Positions 38,115 to 47,714 of a stretch of DNA of 64,000 nt are shown here, in pieces; within the stretch, counting starts at the first letter, position 1, and each line of letters starts with the position of its first letter. This stretch comes from Phaeovulum veldkampii DSM 11550 (GTDB lineage: Bacteria; Pseudomonadota; Alphaproteobacteria; Rhodobacterales; Rhodobacteraceae). The notes beneath the pieces are model-generated. The model was not told the origin of the DNA. It was given only the letters and a program-made list of their open reading frames with translations, and ran no database searches. The stretch covers positions 45,127-109,126 of the forward strand of contig NZ_PZKF01000007.1 of the NCBI RefSeq assembly GCF_003034995.1, in the 5' to 3' direction. The position numbers and the translations under genes were made by a program.

Positions 38115-38597
38115 ATGCTGAAAGATTACATCCGCGACATAACCCGCGACCTGACGACGCGCCATTTCATCGACCTGCCGCCTGTCTGGATGATGCTTTT
38201 TGCCGCGCTGGGCTGGGTGGTCAGCCGGTTGTGGCCGATTGCGGTGCCGGGCGGGGCGGCAATCGGCGGCGCGCTGGTCGTGGCGGGGCTGGCGGTGATG
38301 GGGGTGGCCGCCTTGCAGATGATCGCCTGCAAGACCACATTCATCCCCCATTGCGCGCCCGGCGCGCTGGTCACAAATGGTGCGTTCCGGCTGTCGCGCA
38401 ATCCGATTTATGTGGGTGATGTGCTTGTTCTGACAGGTATTTTGATTGGGGCCGATGCGCTGATCGCGCTGCCTCTGGTGCTGGCCTTCATGGCGCTGAT
38501 CACGCATCGCTTCATCAAGCCAGAAGAGGCGCGCATCGCTGCCGCCTTTGGCGATCAATGGGCGGCCTACGCGGCCCGCACCCGGCGCTGGCTTTAG
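38115..38597 (+). CDS. ICMT/PEMT-like membrane methyltransferase family protein
   Basis: This 160-residue protein has three to four membrane helices followed by the family's C-terminal signature: GAFRLSRNPIYVGDVLVLTG (about 93-112), HRFIKPEEARIAAAFGDQW and a final YAARTRRWL. This is the isoprenylcysteine carboxyl methyltransferase / phospholipid methyltransferase fold, which binds SAM at the membrane surface. Bacterial members of this size have varied or unknown substrates, so only the fold is claimed. The gene stands alone between kynU and pntA. Confidence 0.8.
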   Translation: MLKDYIRDITRDLTTRHFIDLPPVWMMLFAALGWVVSRLWPIAVPGGAAIGGALVVAGLAVMGVAALQMIACKTTFIPHCAPGALVTNGAFRLSRNPIYVGDVLVLTGILIGADALIALPLVLAFMALITHRFIKPEEARIAAAFGDQWAAYAARTRRWL

Positions 38598-38647
38598 GCC
38601 GCGCGATCACAGCAGGCAGGCATCCTTTCTGCACTGCCGCGTTTTGC

Positions 38648-38677
38648 TTGTGAAACAATCTTGCGCTCTGCTATGAC
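38648..38677 (+). promoter_or_regulatory. Candidate pntAB promoter
   Basis: TTGTGA (38648-38653) and CTATGA (38671-38676) are spaced by 17 bases, about 57 bases before the pntA start. The TTGTG/CTAT pattern resembles RpoH-type promoters of Rhodobacter as well as weak sigma-70 sites. Tentative. Confidence 0.3.
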
Positions 38678-38733
38678 GTTGCGGTCATGACTGGTCGCTA
38701 CGGGCCGCTGGCCCGCAACGAGGGGGAGAAACA

Positions 38734-40305
38734 GTGAAAATCGGGGCTCCGAAGGAGATTTTCGAGGGTGAGGCACGCGTTGCCATGACGCCCGACTCGG
38801 CCCTTCAGCTGCAAAAGCTGGGGCATGAGTGTTTCGTGGAATCCGGCGCCGGTGCGAAGGCCGGTTTTGCCGATGCGGCCTATGCCGCGGCCGGTGTCAC
38901 GGTGCTGCCCGATGCGGCGGCGCTGTTCGGCGCGGTCGATGTGGTGGCCAAGGTGCGCCCGCCTGTCGCTGCCGAGGTGGATCTGATGCGCAAGGGTCAG
39001 ACGCTGATTTCGTTCTTCTGGCCCGCCCAGAACGCCGAATTGCTGGAGCGCGCCAAGGCGCGCGGGGCAACCGTCGTGGCGATGGACATGGTGCCGCGGA
39101 TTTCCCGCGCGCAGAAGATGGACGCGTTGTCGTCGATGGCCAATATCGCGGGCTATCGCGCGGTGATCGAGGCGGGCAACAACTTTGGCCGTTTCTTCAC
39201 CGGGCAGGTGACGGCGGCGGGCAAGGTGCCCCCGGCCAAGGTTCTGGTTGTGGGGGCTGGTGTCGCCGGTCTGGCCGCGATCGGCACCGCGACCTCGCTG
39301 GGCGCCATCACCTACGCTTTTGACGTGCGGCCCGAAGTGGCCGAACAGATCGAATCGATGGGCGCGAATTTCGTCTATCTGGAGTTCGAAGAGGCGCAAG
39401 ACGGTGCCGCCACCGGCGGCTATGCCGCGCCTTCAAGCCCCGAGTTCCGCGAAAAGCAACTGGCCAAGTTCCGCGAACTGGCGCCCGAGATGGACATCGT
39501 CATCACCACGGCGTTGATCCCCGGCCGCGACGCGCCCAAGCTGTGGCTGGATGACATGGTAAAAGCCATGAAGCCCGGCTCGGTCGTGGTTGACCTTGCC
39601 GCCGAGCGGGGCGGCAACTGCGACCTGACCGTGCCCGACCAGAAGGTGGTCAGCGACAATGGCGTGACCATCATCGGCTATACCGACTTCCCCAGCCGGA
39701 TGGCGGCGCAGGCTTCGACCCTGTATTCGACCAACATCCGCCACATGATGGCCGACCTCACGCCGAAAAAAGACGGCGTGATCGTGCACAACATGGAAGA
39801 CGACGTGATCCGCGGCGCCACCGTGACGCATGACGGCGCGATCACCTTCCCGCCGCCGCCGCCCAAGGTGGCCGCAATCTCCGCCGCCAAGCCCAAGGAA
39901 AAGCCGAAAGAGCTGACCCCCGAGGAAAAGAAGGCCGCCGAAAAGGCCGCCTTCCGCAAGCAGACCCGCGATCAGGTGGCGCTGCTGGTGATCGGCGGGG
40001 GGCTGCTGCTGGCGGCGGGGCTGGTGGCCCCGGCCAGCTTCATGCAGCATTTCATAGTCTTTGTGCTGTCGGTCTTTGTGGGCTTCCAGGTGATCTGGAA
40101 CGTCAGCCACAGCCTGCACACGCCGTTGATGGCGGTCACCAACGCGATTTCCTCGATCATCATCCTGGGCGCTCTGATGCAGATCGGCTCGGGCGGCTTC
40201 CTGGCTCTGGTGCTGGCGGCGCTGTCGGTGTTCATGGCTGGTATCAACATCTTCGGCGGATTCATGGTGACGCGTCGCATGCTCGCCATGTTCCAGAAGT
40301 CGTAA
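38734..40305 (+). CDS. pntA: Proton-translocating NAD(P) transhydrogenase subunit alpha
   Basis: PntA and PntB form the inner-membrane enzyme that uses the proton gradient to transfer hydride from NADH to NADP+. The 523-residue subunit carries the NAD(H)-binding domain (Rossmann motif [15 protein letters not shown], about 170-184; mobile loop [10 protein letters not shown]) and a Lys/Glu/Pro-rich hinge at about 385-405. A C-terminal membrane part with about four helices follows, so PntAA and PntAB are fused as in R. capsulatus and E. coli. GTG start at 38734, after GGGGGAG. pntB follows after 15 bases. Confidence 0.96.
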   Translation: MKIGAPKEIFEGEARVAMTPDSALQLQKLGHECFVESGAGAKAGFADAAYAAAGVTVLPDAAALFGAVDVVAKVRPPVAAEVDLMRKGQTLISFFWPAQNAELLERAKARGATVVAMDMVPRISRAQKMDALSSMANIAGYRAVIEAGNNFGRFFTGQVTAAGKVPPAKVLVVGAGVAGLAAIGTATSLGAITYAFDVRPEVAEQIESMGANFVYLEFEEAQDGAATGGYAAPSSPEFREKQLAKFRELAPEMDIVITTALIPGRDAPKLWLDDMVKAMKPGSVVVDLAAERGGNCDLTVPDQKVVSDNGVTIIGYTDFPSRMAAQASTLYSTNIRHMMADLTPKKDGVIVHNMEDDVIRGATVTHDGAITFPPPPPKVAAISAAKPKEKPKELTPEEKKAAEKAAFRKQTRDQVALLVIGGGLLLAAGLVAPASFMQHFIVFVLSVFVGFQVIWNVSHSLHTPLMAVTNAISSIIILGALMQIGSGGFLALVLAALSVFMAGINIFGGFMVTRRMLAMFQKS

Positions 40306-40320
40306 AGGGAGGGCCGGAAC

Positions 40321-41754
40321 ATGGAATTCGGATTCACCACCGCAGCCTATGTGGTTGCGGCTGTTCTGTTCATCCTGTCGCTGGGTGGCCTTTCGGGGCA
40401 GGAAAGCGCGAAACGCGCGGTCTGGTATGGCATCGTCGGCATGGCGCTGGCGGTGGCGGCAACGCTCGCCGGCCCCGGCAAGGGGCTTTGGGTGCTGTCG
40501 CTTCTGCTGATTCTGGGCGGTGGCATCATCGGCTGGATCGTCGCCAAGAAGGTCCAGATGACCGAAATGCCGCAGCTTGTGGCGGCGATGCACAGCCTTG
40601 TCGGTCTGGCGGCGGTTTTCGTGGGCTTCAGCACCCATGCGGAACTGGCGCGGGTTTTCGCGATGGATCAGAACCTGCGTTCCACGTTGATGGGGTTCGC
40701 CGGGATCTTGGCGGAAAAGTCGCCGGTCGAGCTGTCGATCCTGCGGGTCGAGACCTTCCTGGGCGTATTCATCGGGGCTGTCACCTTCACCGGGTCTGTC
40801 ATCGCGTTCGGCAAACTGGCGGGCAAGGTGACCTCGGCGGCGAAAAAGCTGCCCGGCGGGCATGTGCTGAACGCGGGTGCGGCGCTGTTGTCGGTCGGGC
40901 TGCTGGTGGTTTACCTGCAATCGGGCAGCACGCTGGCGCTGATCGTGATGACGCTGGCCGCGCTGTTCATCGGCTATCACCTGATCATGGGCATCGGCGG
41001 CGCCGACATGCCGGTGGTGGTGTCGATGCTGAACAGCTATTCCGGCTGGGCGGCGGCGGCGATCGGCTTCAGCCTTGGCAATGACTTGCTGATCGTGGTG
41101 GGCGCGCTGGTGGGCAGCTCGGGCGCAATCCTGAGCTACATCATGTGCAAGGCGATGAACCGCAGCTTTGTCAGCGTGATCCTGGGCGGTTTCGGCGGCA
41201 CCACCGGCCCGGCGATGGAAGTGACGGGCGAACAGATCGCGATCGACGCCGAAGGCGTGGCCGCGGCGCTGAACGATGCGGATTCGGTCATCATCGTTCC
41301 GGGCTACGGCATGGCGGTGGCGCAGGCGCAGCAGTCGGTTTCGGAACTGACCAAACGGCTGCGCGCCAAGGGCAAGACCGTGCGCTTTGCCATCCACCCG
41401 GTTGCGGGGCGTCTGCCGGGGCACATGAACGTGCTTTTGGCCGAGGCCAAGGTGCCCTATGACATCGTTCTGGAGATGGACGAGATCAACGAGGATTTCC
41501 CCTCGACCGACGTGGCCATCGTCATCGGCTCGAACGACATCGTGAACCCCGCCGCGCAGGAAGACCCGAACAGCCCGATCGCCGGGATGCCGGTTCTGGA
41601 AGTGTGGAAGGCCAAACAGGTGTTCGTGTCCAAGCGCGGGCAGGGCACCGGCTATTCGGGCATCGAGAACCCGCTGTTCTACAAGGAAAACACGCGGATG
41701 TTCTATGGCGACGCCAAGAAGTCGCTCGACAGCCTGTTGCCGATGATCGACTGA
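40321..41754 (+). CDS. pntB: NAD(P) transhydrogenase subunit beta
   Basis: This is the beta subunit, with about eight to nine membrane helices (residues 1-270) forming most of the proton path, then the NADP(H)-binding domain. The latter shows [18 protein letters not shown] (about 320-337), [19 protein letters not shown] and the ending [19 protein letters not shown]. The 477-residue length is normal. It has its own ribosome-binding site (GGGAGGG) and is followed by a clear terminator. Confidence 0.97.
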   Translation: MEFGFTTAAYVVAAVLFILSLGGLSGQESAKRAVWYGIVGMALAVAATLAGPGKGLWVLSLLLILGGGIIGWIVAKKVQMTEMPQLVAAMHSLVGLAAVFVGFSTHAELARVFAMDQNLRSTLMGFAGILAEKSPVELSILRVETFLGVFIGAVTFTGSVIAFGKLAGKVTSAAKKLPGGHVLNAGAALLSVGLLVVYLQSGSTLALIVMTLAALFIGYHLIMGIGGADMPVVVSMLNSYSGWAAAAIGFSLGNDLLIVVGALVGSSGAILSYIMCKAMNRSFVSVILGGFGGTTGPAMEVTGEQIAIDAEGVAAALNDADSVIIVPGYGMAVAQAQQSVSELTKRLRAKGKTVRFAIHPVAGRLPGHMNVLLAEAKVPYDIVLEMDEINEDFPSTDVAIVIGSNDIVNPAAQEDPNSPIAGMPVLEVWKAKQVFVSKRGQGTGYSGIENPLFYKENTRMFYGDAKKSLDSLLPMID

Positions 41755-41777
41755 TCCGGCCATCTGACAAACCTCTG

Positions 41778-41806
41778 AAAGCCCCGTTCCCGCGACGGGG
41801 CTTTTT
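41778..41806 (+). terminator. Rho-independent terminator after pntB
   Basis: AAAGCCCCG (41778-41786) pairs with CGGGGCTTT (41796-41804) around the loop TTCCCGCGA, with TTTTT completing at 41806. It is 23 bases past the pntB stop. Confidence 0.92.
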
Positions 41807-41927
41807 GCTGCCGGGGCGGGGCGTTGCACAAAAGCCAGTATGCTGCGGTGTGCTGTCACGCCCGAAGAATGGGGGGCTGTTTTTCCGCCCTGCGGCATTA
41901 GATGATATGGGCGCGCGGATTTGCGCG

Positions 41928-43232
41928 ATGCGCCCGGATATCATCATGCCCCCGATCGACGACCACCCCTTGCGCTACGCGCTTGTGAACGAGCTTCACG
42001 CCCGCCCTTTTCCGACGCTGAGCGTGCCAAGCCACGCGGTCTATCTGGCGATCAAGGAGCCACGCGATGCCGCCAACCGCGATCACTCGGCCGATCATGA
42101 CCATCTTTGCGCGCTGCTGGAGCGTCACGGCGCGCCGCTGCCGCAGCCGGGAAGCACCCATTACAGCGGCCAGATTGGCCGCCATGCGCTGAAATGGGAA
42201 AGCCATACCGAGTTTGTCACCTATCTGGCCTTTGCGCCGGGGGTGTCGTCGCGGCCTTTTGACCCGGCCGAAGCCGAGGTTTTTCCGGCCTCCTGGATTG
42301 AGGCGGCGCAGGGCAAGCGGCTGGCGGCGGTGTCGATCCGCATCGAAGAACTGCCCGCCGATCCTGCCGCGATCCTGCCGCAGATCGACGACTGGCTGGT
42401 GCCCGAAAGCCTTGTCTGTGCCGAGGTGCTGGACGGGGCCGCGGTGGTGGCGGGCGATTTCCGTATCGACCCGGCGGGGCAGATGCGCTTTGCCGTCTTT
42501 GCCCGCCCCGGCACCGGGCAGGGCCGGATCGGGCGCATCGTGCAGCGGCTGTGCGAGATTGAAACCTATCGCGCCATGTCGATGCTGGGGCTGGGGCGGG
42601 CGCGTTTGCTGGCTGACCGGCTGAATGCGTTGGACCCGAAGCTGTCGCATCTGGTTGAGGCGATGACTGCCGAAATCTCGGATGCCGAATCGACATTGCA
42701 GGAACTGCTGAGCATCTCGGCAGAGCTGGAGGCGCTGGCGATGCAGCATTCCTTCCGGTTCAGCGCAACGGCGGCCTATGAGGCGATCGTGCATGACCGG
42801 GTAGAACTGATGCGTGAAATCCGGTTCGAGGGGCGCCAGAAATTCGCTGAATTCATGCTGCGCCGCTACGATCCCGCGATGCGGACGGTGAAATCGGCCG
42901 AGGCGCGGCTGAATGCGATGCTGGAACGCGCGGCGCGGGCGGGCGAATTGCTGCGCACCCGCGTCGATGTGGAGCGACAGGCGCAGAACCAGAAGCTGCT
43001 GGAAAGCATGGACCGTCGCGCCGATTTGCAACTGCGGTTGCAAAACACGGTCGAGGGGCTGTCGGTGGTGGCGATCAGCTATTACGCGCTGAATCTGGCC
43101 GCTTATCTGGCCTATCCGCTGACCACGGTTCTGGGTATCGGCAAGGATATGCTGACTGCGGCGCTGGTGCCGTTTGTGGTGCTGTCGGTCTGGGCGATGG
43201 TGCGCGCAATCCGCCGCGGCATGGGGCATTAG
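41928..43232 (+). CDS. DUF3422 family membrane-anchored protein
   Basis: This protein of about 434 residues matches the DUF3422 family, whose members start with the motif DDHPLRYALVNELHARPFP near the N-terminus. The middle (about 200-380) is helical and rich in charged residues, with coiled-coil character (RQAQNQKLLESMDRRADLQL). Two hydrophobic helices lie near the C-terminus (about 380-400 and 405-425). This layout resembles CorA-like membrane anchors, but no function is established. Starts at 41907, 41928 or 41946 are possible; none has a good ribosome-binding site. The gene follows the pntB terminator. Confidence 0.75.
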   Translation: MRPDIIMPPIDDHPLRYALVNELHARPFPTLSVPSHAVYLAIKEPRDAANRDHSADHDHLCALLERHGAPLPQPGSTHYSGQIGRHALKWESHTEFVTYLAFAPGVSSRPFDPAEAEVFPASWIEAAQGKRLAAVSIRIEELPADPAAILPQIDDWLVPESLVCAEVLDGAAVVAGDFRIDPAGQMRFAVFARPGTGQGRIGRIVQRLCEIETYRAMSMLGLGRARLLADRLNALDPKLSHLVEAMTAEISDAESTLQELLSISAELEALAMQHSFRFSATAAYEAIVHDRVELMREIRFEGRQKFAEFMLRRYDPAMRTVKSAEARLNAMLERAARAGELLRTRVDVERQAQNQKLLESMDRRADLQLRLQNTVEGLSVVAISYYALNLAAYLAYPLTTVLGIGKDMLTAALVPFVVLSVWAMVRAIRRGMGH

Positions 43233-43274
43233 CGGCCTGCTGCCCGCACCGGGCACAATGTCGCAAACCATGTC

Positions 43275-43327
43275 GTTTCCCGGCGCGACGGTCGCCGGAA
43301 ACCGGGTCTCCTGACGCTTGGGAGACC
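43275..43327 (+). promoter_or_regulatory. Two tandem hairpins in the leader of the DMT exporter
   Basis: GTTTCCCGGCG/CGCCGGAAAC (43275-43302, one bulge) is followed immediately by GGTCTCC/GGAGACC (43305-43327, perfect 7 bp). The second ends 11 bases before the start codon at 43339 and includes the only GGAG-like sequence. It could control translation of the exporter or terminate the upstream gene; no known riboswitch class fits. Confidence 0.4.
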
Positions 43328-43338
43328 TTGGGGGCATC

Positions 43339-44265
43339 ATGTCGGTTCTAGATCAGGCGCCGGTGCGGCGCGACCAGACCGCCGCGGCAGCGGCGGCGAT
43401 TGCGGGCTATGCGCTGATCATCGGCTTTACCGACAATTATGTGCGCGTGATCGCAGCCGAAATCGGGTTATGGCAGTTTCACGCCACGCGCACGGCCTTT
43501 GTGGTGGCGATCTTGCTGGTTGCGGTGCCGTTGTTCGGGCTGCGGCTGCGCCCGGTGTCGCCCGGCGCGGTGCTGGCGCGGTCGGCGGTTCATGCCACGG
43601 CGATGGTGATCTATTTCGGCGCGCTGGGCTTTTTGCCGGTGGCGCAGGTGGCGGCGGGGCTGTTCACGGCGCCGTTGTTTGTGCTGCTGATCGGCTGGGC
43701 GGTCTATGGTCAGCCGATCAGCCCGCTACAGATCGTGGCGGTGGCCACGGGGTTTGCGGGCATCGTGCTGGTGCTGGGTCCGGCAGCCGGGGCGGGGCTT
43801 GGCCCGGCTTCGGTTCTGCCGGTTCTGGCGGGGTTCTTTTACGCGCTTGGCAACCTTGCCACCCGCCAGTGGTGCGGCCGCGAAAGTGCCGAGACGCTGA
43901 CCACCGGCTTTTTCCTGATGCTGGGGGTATTCGGGCTGATCGGGCTGGCGCTGCTGAGCCTGTTTCCGCAGCCGGTTCCGCCGGGAGGCGCGGGGTTTAT
44001 TCTGCGCGGGCCGGTCTGGCCTTCGGGCACGGTGCTGTTTTGGGTGTTCGTGCAGGCGCTGGGGTCGCTGGTGGGTGTCGGGCTGATGGTGAAGGGGTAT
44101 CAGATGACCGAGGCCAGCCGCGCCTCGGTTTTCGAATATATCGTGCTGCCCGCGGCGGCGCTGTGGGGCTGGCTGATCTGGTCCGAGGTGCCGGGGCCTG
44201 CGGCGCTGGCGGGAATGGGGCTGATCTTTGCCGCTGGTCTGATGATCGCGGCACGGGGGCGCTGA
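43339..44265 (+). CDS. DMT superfamily (EamA-type) transporter
   Basis: This 308-residue protein has about ten membrane helices in two EamA repeats. The first repeat contains FHATRTAFVVAILLVAVPLFG (about 45-65) and the end-of-repeat LPVAQVAAGLFTAPLFVLLIG; the second ends in TEASRASVFEYIVLPAAALWGW. Members export amino acids, nucleosides or drugs; the substrate here is unknown. The ATG at 43339 is chosen. A pair of hairpins lies directly upstream. The next gene, fadJ, converges on it. Confidence 0.85.
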   Translation: MSVLDQAPVRRDQTAAAAAAIAGYALIIGFTDNYVRVIAAEIGLWQFHATRTAFVVAILLVAVPLFGLRLRPVSPGAVLARSAVHATAMVIYFGALGFLPVAQVAAGLFTAPLFVLLIGWAVYGQPISPLQIVAVATGFAGIVLVLGPAAGAGLGPASVLPVLAGFFYALGNLATRQWCGRESAETLTTGFFLMLGVFGLIGLALLSLFPQPVPPGGAGFILRGPVWPSGTVLFWVFVQALGSLVGVGLMVKGYQMTEASRASVFEYIVLPAAALWGWLIWSEVPGPAALAGMGLIFAAGLMIAARGR

Positions 44266-44282
44266 CGCCCCCGCGGGTGATT

Positions 44283-46472
44283 TCAGGCGGCTTTGGCCGG
44301 GGCAAAGCGGGTGTAGAACGTCTGGTCCTTGTCCGCCATGTCGCGCAGCAGTGCGGGGGCGGCAAAGCGGGCGCCGTGGCTGGCGGCCAGCCGGTCGCAG
44401 ATGTCCACCGCCTGGGTTGCGCTGATAATGTCGAGCCACGAGAACGGCCCGCCCGACCACGGCGCAAAGCCCCAGCCCAAGATCGCGCCCACATCGCCTT
44501 CGCGGATGTCGGTCAGCACACCATCCTCCAGCGCGCGCACCGCCTCCAGCACCTGCGCCATCAGCAGCCGGTGCTGGACCTGCGTCAGATCGGGCTGCGC
44601 CTCGGCCAAGGGAAAGCGGGCGGCAAGCCCCTGCCAAAGGCCCTGCCGCTTGCCGCCCGCATAGGTGTAAAAGCCCGCATCGGCCTTTTTGCCCAGCCGT
44701 CCCTGATCGGCCATCCAGAACAGCACGTCATCGACCGCGCCGTCGGGATAGGCCGCGCCCATCGCGGCGCGGGTTGCCTTGGCGATCTTGACGCCCAGGT
44801 CGATCGAGGTTTCATCGACCAGTTGCAGCGGTCCCAGCGGCATTCCCACCAGTTTCGCGGCATTCTCGACCAGCGCGGGGGCCACGCCCTCGGCCACCAT
44901 GCGGATGCCCTCGTTGATGTAGGGGATGATGCAGCGGTTGGCGTAGAAAAAGCGCGCATCGTTCACCACGATCGGCGTCTTGCGGATCTGCCGCACGAAG
45001 TCGAGCGCCTTGGCCACCGCCTCGGGGCCGGTGTCGCGGCCCTTGATGATCTCGACCAGCATCATCTTGTCCACCGGGCTGAAAAAGTGGATGCCGATGA
45101 ACTGCGCTGGGCGCTTGCTCGCCTTGGCGAGGCTGGAAATGGGCAGGGTCGAGGTGTTGGTGGCAAAGATCGCGGTGTCGGGCAGCACCGCCTCGGCGCG
45201 CGCCGTCACCTCGGCCTTGACCTTGGGGTCTTCGAACACCGCCTCGACCAGCAGATCGCAGCCCGCAAGGGCGACGTAATCGGTGGTGGCGGTGATCCGG
45301 GCCAGCACCTCGGCCTTTTTCGCCGCCGTCACCTTGCCGCGCTGCACACCCTTGTCCAGCAGCGCCTCGGCATGGGCCTTGCCGCGGTCGGCGGCGTCTT
45401 GGGCGGCGTCGATCAGCACCACCTCGATACCCGCATTGGCGCTGACATAGGCAATGCCCGCCCCCATCATGCCCGCCCCCAGGATGCCCAGCTTGCGCAC
45501 CTTCTGATCGGCCACGGCGGGGCGGTTCGCGCCCTTTTCCAGCGCCTCCTTGTTGATGAACAGGCTGCGGATCATCGCGCCCGACGACGGGGTCATCAGC
45601 ACATGGGTGAACCAGCGCGCCTCGATCTTCAGCGCGGTGTCAAAGGGCACCAGCGCGCCTTCGTAAACCGCCGCGAGCAGCGCCTTGGCCGCCGGATAGA
45701 CGCCCATCGTCTTGCCCGTCACCATGGCATTGGCGCCGGTAAAGGTCATGAAGCCCGCAGGGTGATAGGGCGCGCCGCCCGGCATCTTGTAGCTCTTCTG
45801 GTCCCAGGGCTTGACCAGATCGGCATCTTTCGCCGCCAGCACCCAGGCGCGGGCCGCGGCCACCGGGTCTTCGGCCAGTTCGTCGATCAGGCCCATGGCC
45901 TGCGCCGTGGCCGGGTCGTTCAGCTTGCCCTCCAGCAGGAACGGTGCCGCCATCATCGCGCCCAGCTTGCGCACCAGCCGCGTGGTGCCACCCGCACCGG
46001 GAAAAATGCCCACCATGATCTCGGGCAGGCCGATCTTGGCCTTTGGGTTTGGCGCGGCAAAGATGCGGTGGCAGGCCAGCGGCAACTCATAGCCGATGCC
46101 GAGTGCGGTGCCGGGCAGGGCGGCGGCGATGGGCTTGCCGCCTTTCAGCGTTTTGGGGTCCATGCCCGCGCGTTCGATCTTGCGCAGCACGGCGTGCATG
46201 GCCATCACGCCGTCGAACAGGCCGCGGGCCGGGTCGTCGCCGGCCTCGGCCTTCATCCGGGCTATCACGTTCAGGTCCATCCCGCCGGCGAAATCGGGCT
46301 TGCCCGAGGTGATGACGATGCCCTTGACGGCGGTGTCGGCCAGACAGGCGTCGATCAGCGCGTCAAGTTCGGCAAAGCCGGCCAGCGACATGACGTTCAT
46401 CGACTTGCCCGGCACGTCCCAGGTGATGGTGGCCACGCCCTGGGCGTCGGTGGTGCAGGTGAAATCGGTCAT
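44283..46472 (-). CDS. fadJ: Multifunctional fatty-acid oxidation protein FadJ/FadB (enoyl-CoA hydratase / 3-hydroxyacyl-CoA dehydrogenase)
   Basis: This enzyme performs the second and third steps of beta-oxidation. The 729-residue protein has an N-terminal crotonase domain (about 1-190, with SGKPDFAGGMDLN and MVGIFPGAGGTTRL), a linker, then the NAD-binding domain starting GILGAGMMGAGIAYVSANAG (about 330-350). The 3-hydroxyacyl-CoA signature around FIGIHFFSPVDKMMLVEII and two C-terminal dehydrogenase domains follow. It begins 11 bases after the fadA stop, with GGGAGA as ribosome-binding site, and is the last gene of the operon. Confidence 0.93.
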   Translation of the reverse strand: MTDFTCTTDAQGVATITWDVPGKSMNVMSLAGFAELDALIDACLADTAVKGIVITSGKPDFAGGMDLNVIARMKAEAGDDPARGLFDGVMAMHAVLRKIERAGMDPKTLKGGKPIAAALPGTALGIGYELPLACHRIFAAPNPKAKIGLPEIMVGIFPGAGGTTRLVRKLGAMMAAPFLLEGKLNDPATAQAMGLIDELAEDPVAAARAWVLAAKDADLVKPWDQKSYKMPGGAPYHPAGFMTFTGANAMVTGKTMGVYPAAKALLAAVYEGALVPFDTALKIEARWFTHVLMTPSSGAMIRSLFINKEALEKGANRPAVADQKVRKLGILGAGMMGAGIAYVSANAGIEVVLIDAAQDAADRGKAHAEALLDKGVQRGKVTAAKKAEVLARITATTDYVALAGCDLLVEAVFEDPKVKAEVTARAEAVLPDTAIFATNTSTLPISSLAKASKRPAQFIGIHFFSPVDKMMLVEIIKGRDTGPEAVAKALDFVRQIRKTPIVVNDARFFYANRCIIPYINEGIRMVAEGVAPALVENAAKLVGMPLGPLQLVDETSIDLGVKIAKATRAAMGAAYPDGAVDDVLFWMADQGRLGKKADAGFYTYAGGKRQGLWQGLAARFPLAEAQPDLTQVQHRLLMAQVLEAVRALEDGVLTDIREGDVGAILGWGFAPWSGGPFSWLDIISATQAVDICDRLAASHGARFAAPALLRDMADKDQTFYTRFAPAKAA

Positions 46473-46483
46473 CGCGTTCTCCC

Positions 46484-47695
46484 TCAGATCCGCTCGATGA
46501 TGGTGGCGGCGCCCATGCCGGAGGCGACACAGAGCGTGGCAAGGCCCACGCCCTTGCCGGTGCGTTCCAGTTCATCCAGCAGGGTGCCGATCAGGATCGC
46601 CCCGGTGGCGCCCAAGGGGTGGCCCAGCGCGATGGCGCCGCCGTTCGGGTTGACCTTGGCCGGGTCCACCGCAAACGCTTGCAAAAAGCGCAGCACGACG
46701 GCGGCGAAGGCCTCGTTCACCTCGAACAGGTCGATGTCGGAAATGGCCATGCCTGCGGCAGCCAGCACCCGTTCTGTCACCGGCACCGGGCCGGTCAGCA
46801 TGATCGTGGGTTCGGTGCCGATGCGGGCGCTGGCGCGGATGCGCGCGCGCGGCGTCAGCCCGTGCGCCTGACCGAATTCGCGGGTGCCGATCAGCACGGC
46901 TGCCGCGCCATCGACGATGCCCGAGGAATTGCCCGCGTGGTGGATATGCTCGATCCGTTCAAGCTGCGGATATTTCATCAGCGCCACCTTGTCGAAGCCG
47001 GGCATCACCTCGCCCATGTCCTTGAAGGCGGGTTTCAGCGCGGCCAGCGTTTCGGCGGTGGTTTCGGGGCGGGGGTGCTGGTCGTGGTCAAGGATCACAA
47101 GCCCGTTCTGGTCGCGCACCGGCACGAGCGAGCGGGCAAAGCGGCCCTCGGCAATCGCCACCGCCGCGCGGCGCTGGCTTTCGACGGCCAGCGCGTCGGC
47201 CTGATCGCGGGTAAAGCCGTAAAGTGTGGCGATCAGGTCGGCCGAAATACCCTGCGGCACAAAGCCCGCCTTCATCGCCAGCGACGGGTCAACGGCGATC
47301 GCCGCCCCGTCGCTGCCCATCGCCACGCGGCTCATCATTTCCACTCCGCCGGCGATATAGGCCGCGCCTGCGCCGCCCTTGATCTGGTTGGCGGCAAGGT
47401 TCAGCGCTTCAAGCCCCGAGGCGCAGAAGCGGTTGATCGACAGGCCGGGAATCGCCTGATCAAGGTTCGAGGCCAGCACCGCCGACCGTGCAAGGCAACC
47501 GCCCTGTTCGCCCACCTGGGTTGCATTGCCCCAGATCACATCCTCGATGACCGGGCCTTGCAGCCCGTTGCGCTCTGCCACCGTATCGAGCAGGCGCGCC
47601 GACAGCGCGACCGACGTCACCTCGTGCAGCGCGCCATCGGGGCGGCCCTTGCCACGCGGCGTTCGGGCGGTGTCATAGATGTAGGCTTCGGTCAT
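46484..47695 (-). CDS. fadA: Acetyl-CoA C-acyltransferase (thiolase, FadA type)
   Basis: This thiolase cleaves 3-ketoacyl-CoA in the last step of beta-oxidation. The 403-residue protein has the acyl-enzyme cysteine in SINRFCASGLEALNLAANQI (about 86-105), the NEAFAAV motif, GGAIALGHPLGATGA and the C-terminal cysteine in LCVASGMGAA. The ATG at 47695 follows GGAGGAG, so a longer frame from 47734 is not used. It lies directly before fadJ and after the GST gene on the same strand; the substrate chain length is not predictable. Confidence 0.94.
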   Translation of the reverse strand: MTEAYIYDTARTPRGKGRPDGALHEVTSVALSARLLDTVAERNGLQGPVIEDVIWGNATQVGEQGGCLARSAVLASNLDQAIPGLSINRFCASGLEALNLAANQIKGGAGAAYIAGGVEMMSRVAMGSDGAAIAVDPSLAMKAGFVPQGISADLIATLYGFTRDQADALAVESQRRAAVAIAEGRFARSLVPVRDQNGLVILDHDQHPRPETTAETLAALKPAFKDMGEVMPGFDKVALMKYPQLERIEHIHHAGNSSGIVDGAAAVLIGTREFGQAHGLTPRARIRASARIGTEPTIMLTGPVPVTERVLAAAGMAISDIDLFEVNEAFAAVVLRFLQAFAVDPAKVNPNGGAIALGHPLGATGAILIGTLLDELERTGKGVGLATLCVASGMGAATIIERI

Positions 47696-47714
47696 GCTCT
47701 CCTCCGGGGTTCGT

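Noticed and set aside
39433..41898. Minus-strand open frame of over 800 codons opposite pntA and pntB
   Set aside because: Antisense to both transhydrogenase genes, with His/Arg/Gln-rich mirror composition and no domain.
43275..43327. Guanidine-II (mini-ykkC) riboswitch before the exporter
   Set aside because: That class needs two hairpins with ACGR tetraloops; the loops here are seven and nine bases and do not close correctly around ACGG or ACGC.
43470..46871. Plus-strand open frame of 1133 codons across the DMT gene and fadJ
   Set aside because: It overlaps two confident genes in other frames or strands; GC-rich codon bias keeps it open by chance.
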